The position numbers were made by a program, and so were the translations under genes. From Thalassobaculum fulvum (GTDB lineage: Bacteria > Pseudomonadota > Alphaproteobacteria > Thalassobaculales > Thalassobaculaceae): a stretch of 64,000 nucleotides of DNA. Below, piece after piece: positions 1 through 7,486 of the stretch. The DNA lies in contig NZ_BMZS01000003.1 in assembly GCF_014652915.1 (NCBI RefSeq), positions 62,001-126,000 of the forward strand, written 5' to 3'. Numbering within the stretch: the stretch's first letter is position 1; every line of letters starts with the position of its first letter. The notes beneath the pieces are model-generated. The model was given only the letters and a program-made list of their open reading frames with translations, was not told where the DNA came from and made no database searches.

Positions 1-851
1 TCGGCGTCGCGGCCTATGCCAAGGCCAGCGGCGCCGACGCCCTGATCGCCCGGGCGTTTACCGGCAACCTGCCGACCATGATCGTGGCGGCCGCCCTGAT
101 GGGCGCGCTGTCGCCGTTCTGCTCCTGCGGGGTGATCCCGCTGATCGCCGCGCTGCTGGCGATGGGCGTGCCGCTGGCGCCGGTCATGGCGTTCTGGCTG
201 GCCTCGCCGCTGATGGACCCGTCGATGTTCCTGCTGACCGCCGGTACCCTGGGGACCACGTTCGCGGTCTACAAGACCGTCGCGGCGGTGGCGATCGGCC
301 TGCTCGGCGGCTTCGGCACGGCGGCGATCGGCCGGGCCGGCCTGTTCGCCGAGCCGCTGCGCGAGGGTGTGGGCAACGGTGGCTGCGGCGGCTCGACCAT
401 CCGCAACCCGAAGCAGGTGGTCTGGCGGTTCTGGGGCGAGCAGCCGCGCCGCGAACGGTTCGCCAGGAACGCCCTCGACAACACCCTGTTCCTCGGCAAG
501 TGGCTGGCCATTGCGTTCTTCCTGGAGAGCCTGATGCTGGCCTACGTCCCGGCCGAGCTGATCAGCAGCTCGATCGGCGGCGACGGCTGGCTGACCGTGC
601 TCGGCGCCACCGCCGTCGGGGTGCCGGCCTACCTGAACGGCTATGCGGCGCTGCCGCTGATCGGCGGGCTGATCGAGCAGGGCATGGCGCCCGGCGCCGG
701 CATGGCCTTCATGCTGGCCGGCGGCGTGTCCTCGATCCCGGCGGCGATCGCGGTCTGGGCGCTGGCCCGGCCGCCGGTGTTCGCCGCCTATCTCGGCTTC
801 GCCTTCGCCGGCGCGTTCGCCATGGGCGGGCTGTACGGCCTGGTGGTGTGA
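1..851 (+). CDS. YraQ/ArsP-like permease (DUF318 family), 5' end missing
   Basis: The reading frame is already open at base 3, so the start lies upstream of the window; 282 codons are visible. The protein is a chain of hydrophobic segments with the family signature SPFCSCGVIPL near visible residues 38-48 and a loop followed by more membrane segments. These features match the YraQ/ArsP-type permease family, an inner-membrane protein. Some members export methylarsenicals, but most have unknown substrates, and nothing nearby (no ars genes) supports a specific cargo here. A Cys-containing linker (NGGCGG) sits near visible residue 125. It ends 192 bp before a convergent amidohydrolase, with an intergenic inverted repeat between them. 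Family assignment is fairly firm; substrate is unknown. Confidence 0.75.
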   Translation, partial: GVAAYAKASGADALIARAFTGNLPTMIVAAALMGALSPFCSCGVIPLIAALLAMGVPLAPVMAFWLASPLMDPSMFLLTAGTLGTTFAVYKTVAAVAIGLLGGFGTAAIGRAGLFAEPLREGVGNGGCGGSTIRNPKQVVWRFWGEQPRRERFARNALDNTLFLGKWLAIAFFLESLMLAYVPAELISSSIGGDGWLTVLGATAVGVPAYLNGYAALPLIGGLIEQGMAPGAGMAFMLAGGVSSIPAAIAVWALARPPVFAAYLGFAFAGAFAMGGLYGLVV

Positions 852-875
852 GGCCGGTCGAGCCCGTCGCTCTCT

Positions 876-1012
876 GGGTTCCGGCTCGGGTCGCCCCGCT
901 TGCGCAGGTCGCCCCGTCCGGAATGACGACAGAGGGGGACGGGCCGTGCCTTCCTCTTCTTGACGTCATTCCGGACGGACGCGCCGCCTTCGGCGGGGCC
1001 GAGCCGGAACCC
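876..1012. repeat. Nested inverted repeat, copy A
   Basis: Outer arms GGGTTCCGGCTC (876-887) and GAGCCGGAACCC (1001-1012) are exact complements. Inside them lie a second pair, GTCCGGAATGACG (916-928) and CGTCATTCCGGAC (964-976). The element sits between the 3' ends of convergent genes, where it could act as a bidirectional terminator. The same nested design recurs at 7269-7398, 38703-38844 and 52649-52774, and in a diverged form at 9834-9939. Confidence 0.85.
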
Positions 1013-1043
1013 ACCAGGCGACGGGCCGGTCCTTCGGGCCGGC

Positions 1044-2219
1044 TCAGCGCACCACTGGAAGCGCCCGCTGCACCACGTTCATGAACCAGCGGATCCCGAC
1101 CGGCACGACCGCGTCGTTGAACACGTAGCGGTCGCCGTGCAGGCCCTGGCCGGGCCCGACCTCGCCGGCGCCGATCCAGGCGTAGGCGCCACGGCCGACG
1201 GCGTTCAGCATGAACGCGAAGTCCTCGCAACCCATGCTCGGCGGAAACTCGGTCAGCACCCGCTCGCTTCCGACCGCGTCGAGGCCGGCCGCGACCGCGA
1301 CGTCGGCCCCGTCCGCCGGGTTGACCACCGGCGGATAGCCGCGCTTGTAGGTGAGCGCCGCCGCCAGCCCGTGCACCGCCGCCACGCCCTCGGCGATCCG
1401 GCGGATCTCGGCCTCGCAGTGGTCCGACAGGCCGGCATCGTAGAACCGGCAGGTGCCCTCGACCGTCACCTCGGTCGGCACGAAGTTGTTGAACCGGCCG
1501 CCGTGGATCTGGGTGACCGACAGCACCGCCGGCTTCAGCGGGTCGATGCTGCGGCTGACCACGCGCTGCGCCGCCGCGACGAAGTCGGCGGCCGCCAGGA
1601 TCGGGTCGTCGCCGAGATGCGGCATGGCAGCGTGGCAGCCCCTGCCGCTGAAACGCAGCTCGAAGTCGTCGACCGCCGCCATCTGCGGGCCGGTGCGCAC
1701 CGCGATGTGGCCCTCGGGCACGCCCGGCCAGTTGTGCAGGGCGAACACCGCGTCGACCGGGAACCGCTCGAACACCCCGTCGCCGACCATCCGGCGGCCG
1801 CCACCGACGACTTCCTCGGCCGGCTGGAACACGAACACCACGGTGCCGTCGAAGCCGCCGCCCTCGGCCAGCAGCTTCGCCGCCCCCAGCAGGATCGCGC
1901 TGTGCCCGTCATGGCCGCAGGCGTGCATGACGCCCGGGGTGCGCGAGGCGTAGGGGACGCCGGCCGCCTCCTGGATCGGCAGGGCGTCGAGCTCGGCCCG
2001 CAGGGCGACGCTGCGGCCCCCGGTGCCGCGCCGCAGGAGTCCGACCACGGCGGTGGCGCTCACGTCGGTGTGGACCTCCAGGCCGAAGCCGCGCAGCCGC
2101 CCGGCGACGAACGCCGCGGTGCGGTGCTCCTGGAACCCGAGCTCGGGGTCGGCGTGAATCCGGTGGCGCCAGCCGATGACCTCGTCGGTGATGCCGGCCA
2201 CCCTGTCGTTCGCGGTCAT
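1044..2219 (-). CDS. M20 family amidohydrolase (hippurate hydrolase-like)
   Basis: A 391-residue metal-dependent amidohydrolase of the M20D group, which cleaves N-acyl amino acids, hippurate or similar amides in the cytoplasm. It starts with the typical HRIHADPELGFQE segment, carries the metal-binding MHACGHDGHSA motif near residue 107, and a PAEE motif with the catalytic Glu about 35 residues later. I chose the ATG at 2219 because it is preceded by GGAG about 7 nt upstream and because homologues begin just before HRIHADPE; an upstream in-frame extension to 2396 would run into the divergent regulator. The AraC gene starts 94 bp away on the other strand and is the obvious candidate regulator. 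The exact substrate cannot be told from sequence. Confidence 0.88.
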   Translation of the reverse strand: MTANDRVAGITDEVIGWRHRIHADPELGFQEHRTAAFVAGRLRGFGLEVHTDVSATAVVGLLRRGTGGRSVALRAELDALPIQEAAGVPYASRTPGVMHACGHDGHSAILLGAAKLLAEGGGFDGTVVFVFQPAEEVVGGGRRMVGDGVFERFPVDAVFALHNWPGVPEGHIAVRTGPQMAAVDDFELRFSGRGCHAAMPHLGDDPILAAADFVAAAQRVVSRSIDPLKPAVLSVTQIHGGRFNNFVPTEVTVEGTCRFYDAGLSDHCEAEIRRIAEGVAAVHGLAAALTYKRGYPPVVNPADGADVAVAAGLDAVGSERVLTEFPPSMGCEDFAFMLNAVGRGAYAWIGAGEVGPGQGLHGDRYVFNDAVVPVGIRWFMNVVQRALPVVR

Positions 2220-2313
2220 ATCGTGCTCCGGTCGCTCGTTCACCGGCGTTACCCTGCCGCGGGCCGGCGCGGCAGTCTTGAACCGGATTGACCGCCGGGC
2301 GGATAGTGGGGCG

Positions 2314-3153
2314 ATGGAAGTTGCTGCGGCATTGCGGGAAACCGCGCGACTGACCGTGCACCCGGCGCTCGACGGTCTCGAGATGCTCGCCGCCACCTAT
2401 CGCGACCATGCCTACGCCCTGCACACCCATCCGACCTACGTGTTCGGCGTCGTGACCGAGGGCGTCGAGCGCTTCCGGGTCGGCCGCACCGGCAATCTCG
2501 CGATGCCGGGCTCGATCCTGGTGGTCAACCCGGAGGAGCCGCACGACGGCGAGAAGGGCTGCGACGCCGGCTGGTCGTACCGGACCTGCTATCCGCCGGT
2601 GGCGCTGATGCGCGAGATCGCCGACGACCTCGGCCTGCCGGATGTGCCGCTGTTCCGGTCCGCGGTGCTGCCGGCTCCCGACCTGGCGGCGGCGTTTGCG
2701 GCGGCGCACGCGACGGCGGCCCATGGAGACGGCGGGCCCGATGACGCCGAAAGCGCGATGCTGACGGTGCTCGCCGCGATCGTCCGGCGCTTCGGCGACC
2801 GGCCGGCGGGCCGGCCTGCGGATCGATCCGGCGCCAGTCGCCGGCTGGCGCTGTACGACGCCGCGATCGCCGACGATCTCGCCGCGTCGTTCCCGTTGTC
2901 GCGGTTGGCCGATGTCGGCGGGGTGAACAGGTTTCAGGTGATCCGCGACTTCAAACGCATGGCCGGCATGACTCCCGGCCAGTATGTCCGCGACCGGCGG
3001 ATCCGGCGGGCGTGCGACCTGATCGGTACCGGGCTGCCGCTGGCGGCGATCGCGTCTGAGGCCGGCTTCGCCGATCAGAGCCATCTGACAAGGGCGTTCA
3101 AGACGGTCAAGGGAGTGACACCGGCCGCCTACCGCCGGGCGATCGTCGGGTGA
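2314..3153 (+). CDS. AraC family transcriptional regulator
   Basis: A 279-residue regulator with an N-terminal cupin-like AraC ligand-binding domain (HTHPTYVFGVVTEG near residues 33-46, PGSILVVNPEEPH near 68) and a C-terminal double helix-turn-helix from about residue 175 to 275. The second HTH has the conserved AIASEAGFADQSHLTRAFK followed by GVTPAAYRR. It is transcribed divergently from the M20 amidohydrolase with 94 bp between start codons, so it most likely controls that gene and itself. The start at 2314 is chosen because the longer open frame (to 2176) would overlap the neighbouring gene. The effector is unknown. Confidence 0.88.
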   Translation: MEVAAALRETARLTVHPALDGLEMLAATYRDHAYALHTHPTYVFGVVTEGVERFRVGRTGNLAMPGSILVVNPEEPHDGEKGCDAGWSYRTCYPPVALMREIADDLGLPDVPLFRSAVLPAPDLAAAFAAAHATAAHGDGGPDDAESAMLTVLAAIVRRFGDRPAGRPADRSGASRRLALYDAAIADDLAASFPLSRLADVGGVNRFQVIRDFKRMAGMTPGQYVRDRRIRRACDLIGTGLPLAAIASEAGFADQSHLTRAFKTVKGVTPAAYRRAIVG

Positions 3154-3162
3154 GGCCGAGGG

Positions 3163-3816
3163 TCACTTCAGCCGGTAGTCCTTGACCTGCGCGTTGAACG
3201 CGACAGAGATGCGCTCGCCGCTGCCGCGGAACGGCAGGACGTAGTGCTGCAGCCAACTCGGGAACAGGACGAACTCGCCGGGCGACGGGGTCACCGCGAG
3301 CGCGGATGCCGTCCGATAGCCGGGGATCGGCATGTTGATGGACGGGCGGGGATCGAGGAATTCGATCGCGCCGTTCAGTTCGGAGCCCGGGTCCGGGCGG
3401 CCGGTATCGACATAGTAGACGCCGGACCAGTGGCTGCCGGCATGGTCGTGGACACGGTTGAAGTCGCCGTCCCGGTTGACATTGGCCCAGCCCGTCAAAC
3501 CGATCTGGCCCTCTATGCGCGACAGGTCGCCGCCGACGGGCGACGCCATGACGGAGCGGATCAGCGATATCAGATGGCCCCGCAGCGCCACGACGCAGGG
3601 CTGTGTGCCGTCCAGGAAGTCGGCCCGTGACTGCCAGCCGCCGACATTGCTGACTCGGGCCTCGTCGCCGCGTGCCTCGCGCGCCAGGATCACCGCCCGC
3701 AGGTCGTTGTTCAGCGCATCCGCTTCGGGAAGGCGCCAGCGCATCATCGGCACTGCGAATCCCCACTCGAGCACCGGCTCACAAACGTCCGGCACCGATT
3801 GCTGTGACGTGGACAT
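3163..3816 (-). CDS. Putative 2OG-Fe(II) oxygenase family protein (TIGR02466-like)
   Basis: A protein of about 217 residues resembling the TIGR02466 / PF13759 group of putative 2-oxoglutarate- and Fe(II)-dependent oxygenases. The core contains NRVHDHAGSHWSGVYYVDTG, with HxH/D-type iron ligands, followed about 70 residues later by FPSWLQHYVLPFRGSGERIS, whose His and Arg fit the distal iron ligand and the 2-oxoglutarate contact. The start is uncertain: ATGs at 3816, 3855 and 3861 are in frame and none has a good ribosome binding site; 3816 gives the usual family length. It converges on the AraC gene with a 9-bp gap. Substrate unknown. Confidence 0.75.
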   Translation of the reverse strand: MSTSQQSVPDVCEPVLEWGFAVPMMRWRLPEADALNNDLRAVILAREARGDEARVSNVGGWQSRADFLDGTQPCVVALRGHLISLIRSVMASPVGGDLSRIEGQIGLTGWANVNRDGDFNRVHDHAGSHWSGVYYVDTGRPDPGSELNGAIEFLDPRPSINMPIPGYRTASALAVTPSPGEFVLFPSWLQHYVLPFRGSGERISVAFNAQVKDYRLK

Positions 3817-4053
3817 CGGTTCCGCTCGCTCAACGAGGTCGAGAACCAGCACCATAGCCATGACGTCTATCGGTTCGGCTCGACCCGTGCGCAGATTGTA
3901 CGGCCTACCTTTCAGTTCGGTCGATATCGGATTCGCGGCACGGCGTGCCTTGCCTTCAACCTTGCCGTTCGTCGGGTTGACCGGCGCGGCGCCCGGGTCG
4001 ATCGTTATTTCGAGGTGCTTCCTGACGCACCGCGTTCGGTCCGGAGTTTCCAG

Positions 4054-5466
4054 ATGAGCATCGCCGTTGCCGCCCCCGGTACAGCCCGGAATGGTCTCTC
4101 GACCACCGAGGTACTCACCACCTTCGCAGTCGAGGCGCCGGTCGACGACCGCGCCGTTTCCGCGGCGGTGCCGGTCGTCCTCGACACGCTGGCCGTGACC
4201 ATGGCCGGCGGCGTCGAACCGCCGGTGCAGGCGCTGGCCGGCACGCTCGAGCCGCAGGCCGGCGGCGTCCCGTCGTTCTGGTCAGACCAGGCCTACCGCC
4301 AGGACGACGCCGCACTGCTGATCGGCATGGCCAGCCACGTGCTCGACTACGACGACGTCAGCGTCATCGCCATGTGCCACCCGAGCGTCCCGGTGCTGTC
4401 GGCGCTGCTGGCCACCGCCGACCGGCGGAACACCTCGGGGCGCGAGCTGCTCGAGGCGTTCGCGGTCGGCACCGAGGTGCTGATCCGGCTCGGCCAGGCC
4501 ATGGGGTTCCGGCACTACGGCCTCGGCTTCCACGCGACCGCCACCCTCGGCACCGTCGGGGCGGCGGCGGCGTGCGCCCGGCTGCTGAAGCTCGACCGCC
4601 GGCAGACCGGCCACGCGCTGGCGATCGCCGCCAGCATGGCGTCCGGGCTGCGGGCCAATTTCGGCTCGATGGTGAAGTCGCTGCATGTCGGGATCGCCGC
4701 CGCCAACGGCCAGAAGGCGGCCCGGCTGGCGGCCGGCGGCATCGAGGGCGCCGCCGACGCGTTCGACGGCGAGGGCTTCCTGAACGCCTTCAGCGGCGGG
4801 ACGGTCACGTCCTGGCCGGAGGAGGTCGGGCTCGGTACGCCGTTCGCGATCCTGCAGCCGGGCTTCGAACAGAAGCGCTACCCGTGCTGCTACATGCTGC
4901 ACAAGATCATCGAGGCGACCCTGGCGCTGAAGCGCGAGACCGGACTCGGGCTGGACGACGTCGCCTCGGCGACGGTCGACATGCCGAACGGCGCCACCAA
5001 GCCGCTGATCCACCCGTATCCGCGGTCCGGCATGAACGCGCTGTTCAGCGCGCCGCACGCGGTGGTCGCCGGGCTGTCCGACGGCCGCATCGACCTGCGC
5101 AGCTTCACCGACGACGCGGTCGCGCGACCGGGGATCCAGGGGCGGCTGAACGACGTCGCCGTGGTCGAGGACACCGCCGCGGCGAAGCAGGGGGCCGAGG
5201 TCGGGGCGGCGCCGGTGACGGTCACGCTGCGGCCGAGATCGGGGGCGGCGGTGTCGCGCACCGTGACGGCGCTGCCGGGCTCGCCGCAGGACCCGATCAC
5301 GCCGGAGCAGGCGCTGGCGAAATGGACCGACTGCCTGCTGCGCGCCAACCCGGATGCCGACCCGCAGGCGGTGGGCCGGCTGTTCGACGAGGGCAGGGAC
5401 CTGGCGGGGGCACCGGAGATCGCCGGTTGGCTGGGCCGGATGGCGGAGGTCGCCCGGCGCGACTGA
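4054..5466 (+). CDS. MmgE/PrpD family protein
   Basis: A 470-residue member of the MmgE/PrpD family, which includes 2-methylcitrate dehydratase, cis-aconitate decarboxylase and many uncharacterised dehydratase-like enzymes. The sequence has the family layout: an all-helical N-terminal domain with LDTLAVTMAGG and SHVLDYDD(V), then GFHATATLGTVGAAAACARLL and SMVKSLHVGIAAANG, and a C-terminal alpha/beta lid with KRYPCCYMLHKIIEA. ATG 4054 is preceded by GGAG seven bases upstream; an upstream in-frame start at 4015 lacks this. No prpB/prpC methylcitrate genes are nearby, so propionate catabolism should not be assumed. It ends 6 bp before the convergent deacylase. Confidence 0.88.
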   Translation: MSIAVAAPGTARNGLSTTEVLTTFAVEAPVDDRAVSAAVPVVLDTLAVTMAGGVEPPVQALAGTLEPQAGGVPSFWSDQAYRQDDAALLIGMASHVLDYDDVSVIAMCHPSVPVLSALLATADRRNTSGRELLEAFAVGTEVLIRLGQAMGFRHYGLGFHATATLGTVGAAAACARLLKLDRRQTGHALAIAASMASGLRANFGSMVKSLHVGIAAANGQKAARLAAGGIEGAADAFDGEGFLNAFSGGTVTSWPEEVGLGTPFAILQPGFEQKRYPCCYMLHKIIEATLALKRETGLGLDDVASATVDMPNGATKPLIHPYPRSGMNALFSAPHAVVAGLSDGRIDLRSFTDDAVARPGIQGRLNDVAVVEDTAAAKQGAEVGAAPVTVTLRPRSGAAVSRTVTALPGSPQDPITPEQALAKWTDCLLRANPDADPQAVGRLFDEGRDLAGAPEIAGWLGRMAEVARRD

Positions 5467-5472
5467 CCGTGC

Positions 5473-7188
5473 CTACCTGGCCCGCTGCCCGCGCACCAGC
5501 TTGCCCGGCAGCGCACCGGTCGCCTCGCCGTTCCGGTAGGTGACGGTACCCGACACCACGGTCGCGTCGTAGCCCTCGGCCTTCTGCAGCAGGCGCCGGC
5601 CGCCGGCCGGCAGGTCGAAGGTCACGTAGGGCCGGCCGAAGCTGACCTTGTCGTAGTCGATCACGTTCAGGTCGGCCTTCTTGCCGACCGCGATCGTCCC
5701 GCGGTCGCCGAGGCCGGCGGCGCTCGCCGGATCAGAGGTCAGGCGGCGAACGATCTCCGGAAGCTCCCAGCGCTGCCGCTCGCGGCCCCAGTAGGTCAGC
5801 ATCCAGGTCGGGAAGCCGGCGTCCAGGATGAAGCCGACATGGGCGCCGCCGTCGCCGAGCCCCATGATGCTGTTGCGGTCCGCCAGCATCGCCTCGGGCG
5901 TCGACATGTCGTAGCTGACGTAGTTGACCAGCGGCGTGTAGATGAAGCTGCGGCCCTCGTCCTCGAGCAGGATGTCGTAGGCCACCTCGGGCGCCGTCCG
6001 GCCCTCGCGCGCGGCGATCGACTCGATCGAGTCCTCGCGCTTCGGCGAGTAGCAGGGCGGATTGCCGAACCGGAACATGTGCTTGTAGCCGATGCGGTGG
6101 ATCAGCGGGAACGTGCTGCCGGCCACCGGGTCCTCCGACAGCAGCTGCCGGCGGAACGCCGGGTCGCGCATGATCGCGACGCGTTCGGCCAGCTTCTTGT
6201 CCGCGATGCGCTTGTAGGACGGGGTGCCGGAGAACGGATTCTGGCTGCCCTCCAGGCCCAGCAGGATGCCGATCGGCCGCGGCGCCACCACCGGGCGGAT
6301 CGAGAGGCCGTCGCGGGCGGCACTGCCGGACAGCGCCAGCAGCTCCTTCCAGAACTCGGTGCGGTCGTGGCGCTGGGTCAGCGAGAACACCGCGGTCCGG
6401 CCGCTGGCCTCGACCACCCGGCGGACCATGGCGAACTCGGTCGCCGGATCGGGGGTGTTCCAGTCCGAGACGATCTCCAGGAATACGGAGCCGCCGTCCT
6501 TCATGCCCATGGCGATGCCCGCCAGTTCGTCCTCGTGGGCCTTCAGGGTCGGGGTGTAGTCGCCCTTCAGGCTCTTGTGGCTGATGGTCCGCGAGGTCGA
6601 GAAGCCGAAGGCGCCGGTGCGCACCGCGTCGGCGGTGATCGCCCGCATCTTCGCGATGTCGTCGGCGGTCGCCGCCTCGTGGCGGATCGCCCGCTCGCCC
6701 ATCACGTAGACCCGGACCGCGGCGTGCGGCAGCAGCGCACCGATGTCGATGTCGCGCGGGTTGCGCTCGAGCGCGTCGAGATATTCGCCGAAGCTCTCCC
6801 ACTGCCACTTCAGGCCTTCGTGCATGACCGGGGCGGGGATGTCCTCGACGCCCTCCATCAGCTCGACCAGCTTCTCCCGGTCGGCCGGCTTGCACGGCGC
6901 GAAGCCGACCCCGCAGTTGCCCATGATGGCGGTGGTGACGCCGTGCCACGCCGACGGGGCCAGGTGCGAGTCCCAGACCGCCTGGCCGTCGTAATGGGTG
7001 TGGATGTCGACGAAGCCGGGCGTGACCAGCTTGCCGCGGGCGTCGATCTCCTCGGCGCCGCTGCCGGCGACTTTGCCGATCTCGACGATCCGGCCGCCTG
7101 AGACCGCCACGTCGGCTTCGCATGTGGCGGCGCCGGTGCCGTCGACCACCGTGCCGTTGCGGATGACGAGGCTGTGTTCGGCAGCCAT
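5473..7188 (-). CDS. N-acyl-D-amino-acid deacylase family amidohydrolase
   Basis: A 571-residue cytoplasmic zinc amidohydrolase of the D-aminoacylase / amidohydrolase-3 group. N-terminal beta-sandwich strands (VIRNGTVVDGTG) are followed by the metal-binding VDIHTHYDGQ motif near residue 60, MGNCGVG near 90, and a C-terminal GDGGAHVGFILDAGFPTWML segment. The length is usual for the family. ATG 7188 follows a GGGAGG sequence; an earlier in-frame codon at 7221 is less likely. It is divergent from the molybdopterin dehydrogenase at 7487, with an inverted repeat occupying the shared upstream region. Substrate could be N-acyl-D-amino acids or other cyclic or acyl amides. Confidence 0.87.
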   Translation of the reverse strand: MAAEHSLVIRNGTVVDGTGAATCEADVAVSGGRIVEIGKVAGSGAEEIDARGKLVTPGFVDIHTHYDGQAVWDSHLAPSAWHGVTTAIMGNCGVGFAPCKPADREKLVELMEGVEDIPAPVMHEGLKWQWESFGEYLDALERNPRDIDIGALLPHAAVRVYVMGERAIRHEAATADDIAKMRAITADAVRTGAFGFSTSRTISHKSLKGDYTPTLKAHEDELAGIAMGMKDGGSVFLEIVSDWNTPDPATEFAMVRRVVEASGRTAVFSLTQRHDRTEFWKELLALSGSAARDGLSIRPVVAPRPIGILLGLEGSQNPFSGTPSYKRIADKKLAERVAIMRDPAFRRQLLSEDPVAGSTFPLIHRIGYKHMFRFGNPPCYSPKREDSIESIAAREGRTAPEVAYDILLEDEGRSFIYTPLVNYVSYDMSTPEAMLADRNSIMGLGDGGAHVGFILDAGFPTWMLTYWGRERQRWELPEIVRRLTSDPASAAGLGDRGTIAVGKKADLNVIDYDKVSFGRPYVTFDLPAGGRRLLQKAEGYDATVVSGTVTYRNGEATGALPGKLVRGQRAR

Positions 7189-7268
7189 GGTGCGACCCTC
7201 CCGAGATCGTTGCTTAGGCAAACATTAGACCCGGCGCTGGACGTGGTCAAAGGCGCCGGTCGCACCGT

Positions 7269-7398
7269 GGGTTCCGGCTCGGTCCCGCCGAGGACGGCGC
7301 GACCGTCCGGAATGACGATTGAGAGGGTACCTGATCACGCCATCCCCTTCTTCCGTCATTCCGGACCGGATCGCTAGCGGCGAACCGGAGCCGGACCC
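7269..7398. repeat. Nested inverted repeat, copy B
   Basis: The left outer arm GGGTTCCGGCTC (7269-7280) pairs with a slightly degenerate right arm GAGCCGGACCC ending at 7398; inner arms are CCGTCCGGAATGACG (ending near 7317) and CGTCATTCCGGAC (near 7353-7366). Unlike the other copies it lies between two divergent start codons (7188 and 7487), so it may affect promoter structure rather than termination. Confidence 0.8.
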
Positions 7399-7486
7399 GA
7401 CGGTCAGACGGGCACCACCCCGATTGCATTCGCCGGCGCGGCCGGGTAGCGAGGGAGCGGATGCGAGCGCTGCGGGAGCCGATGCC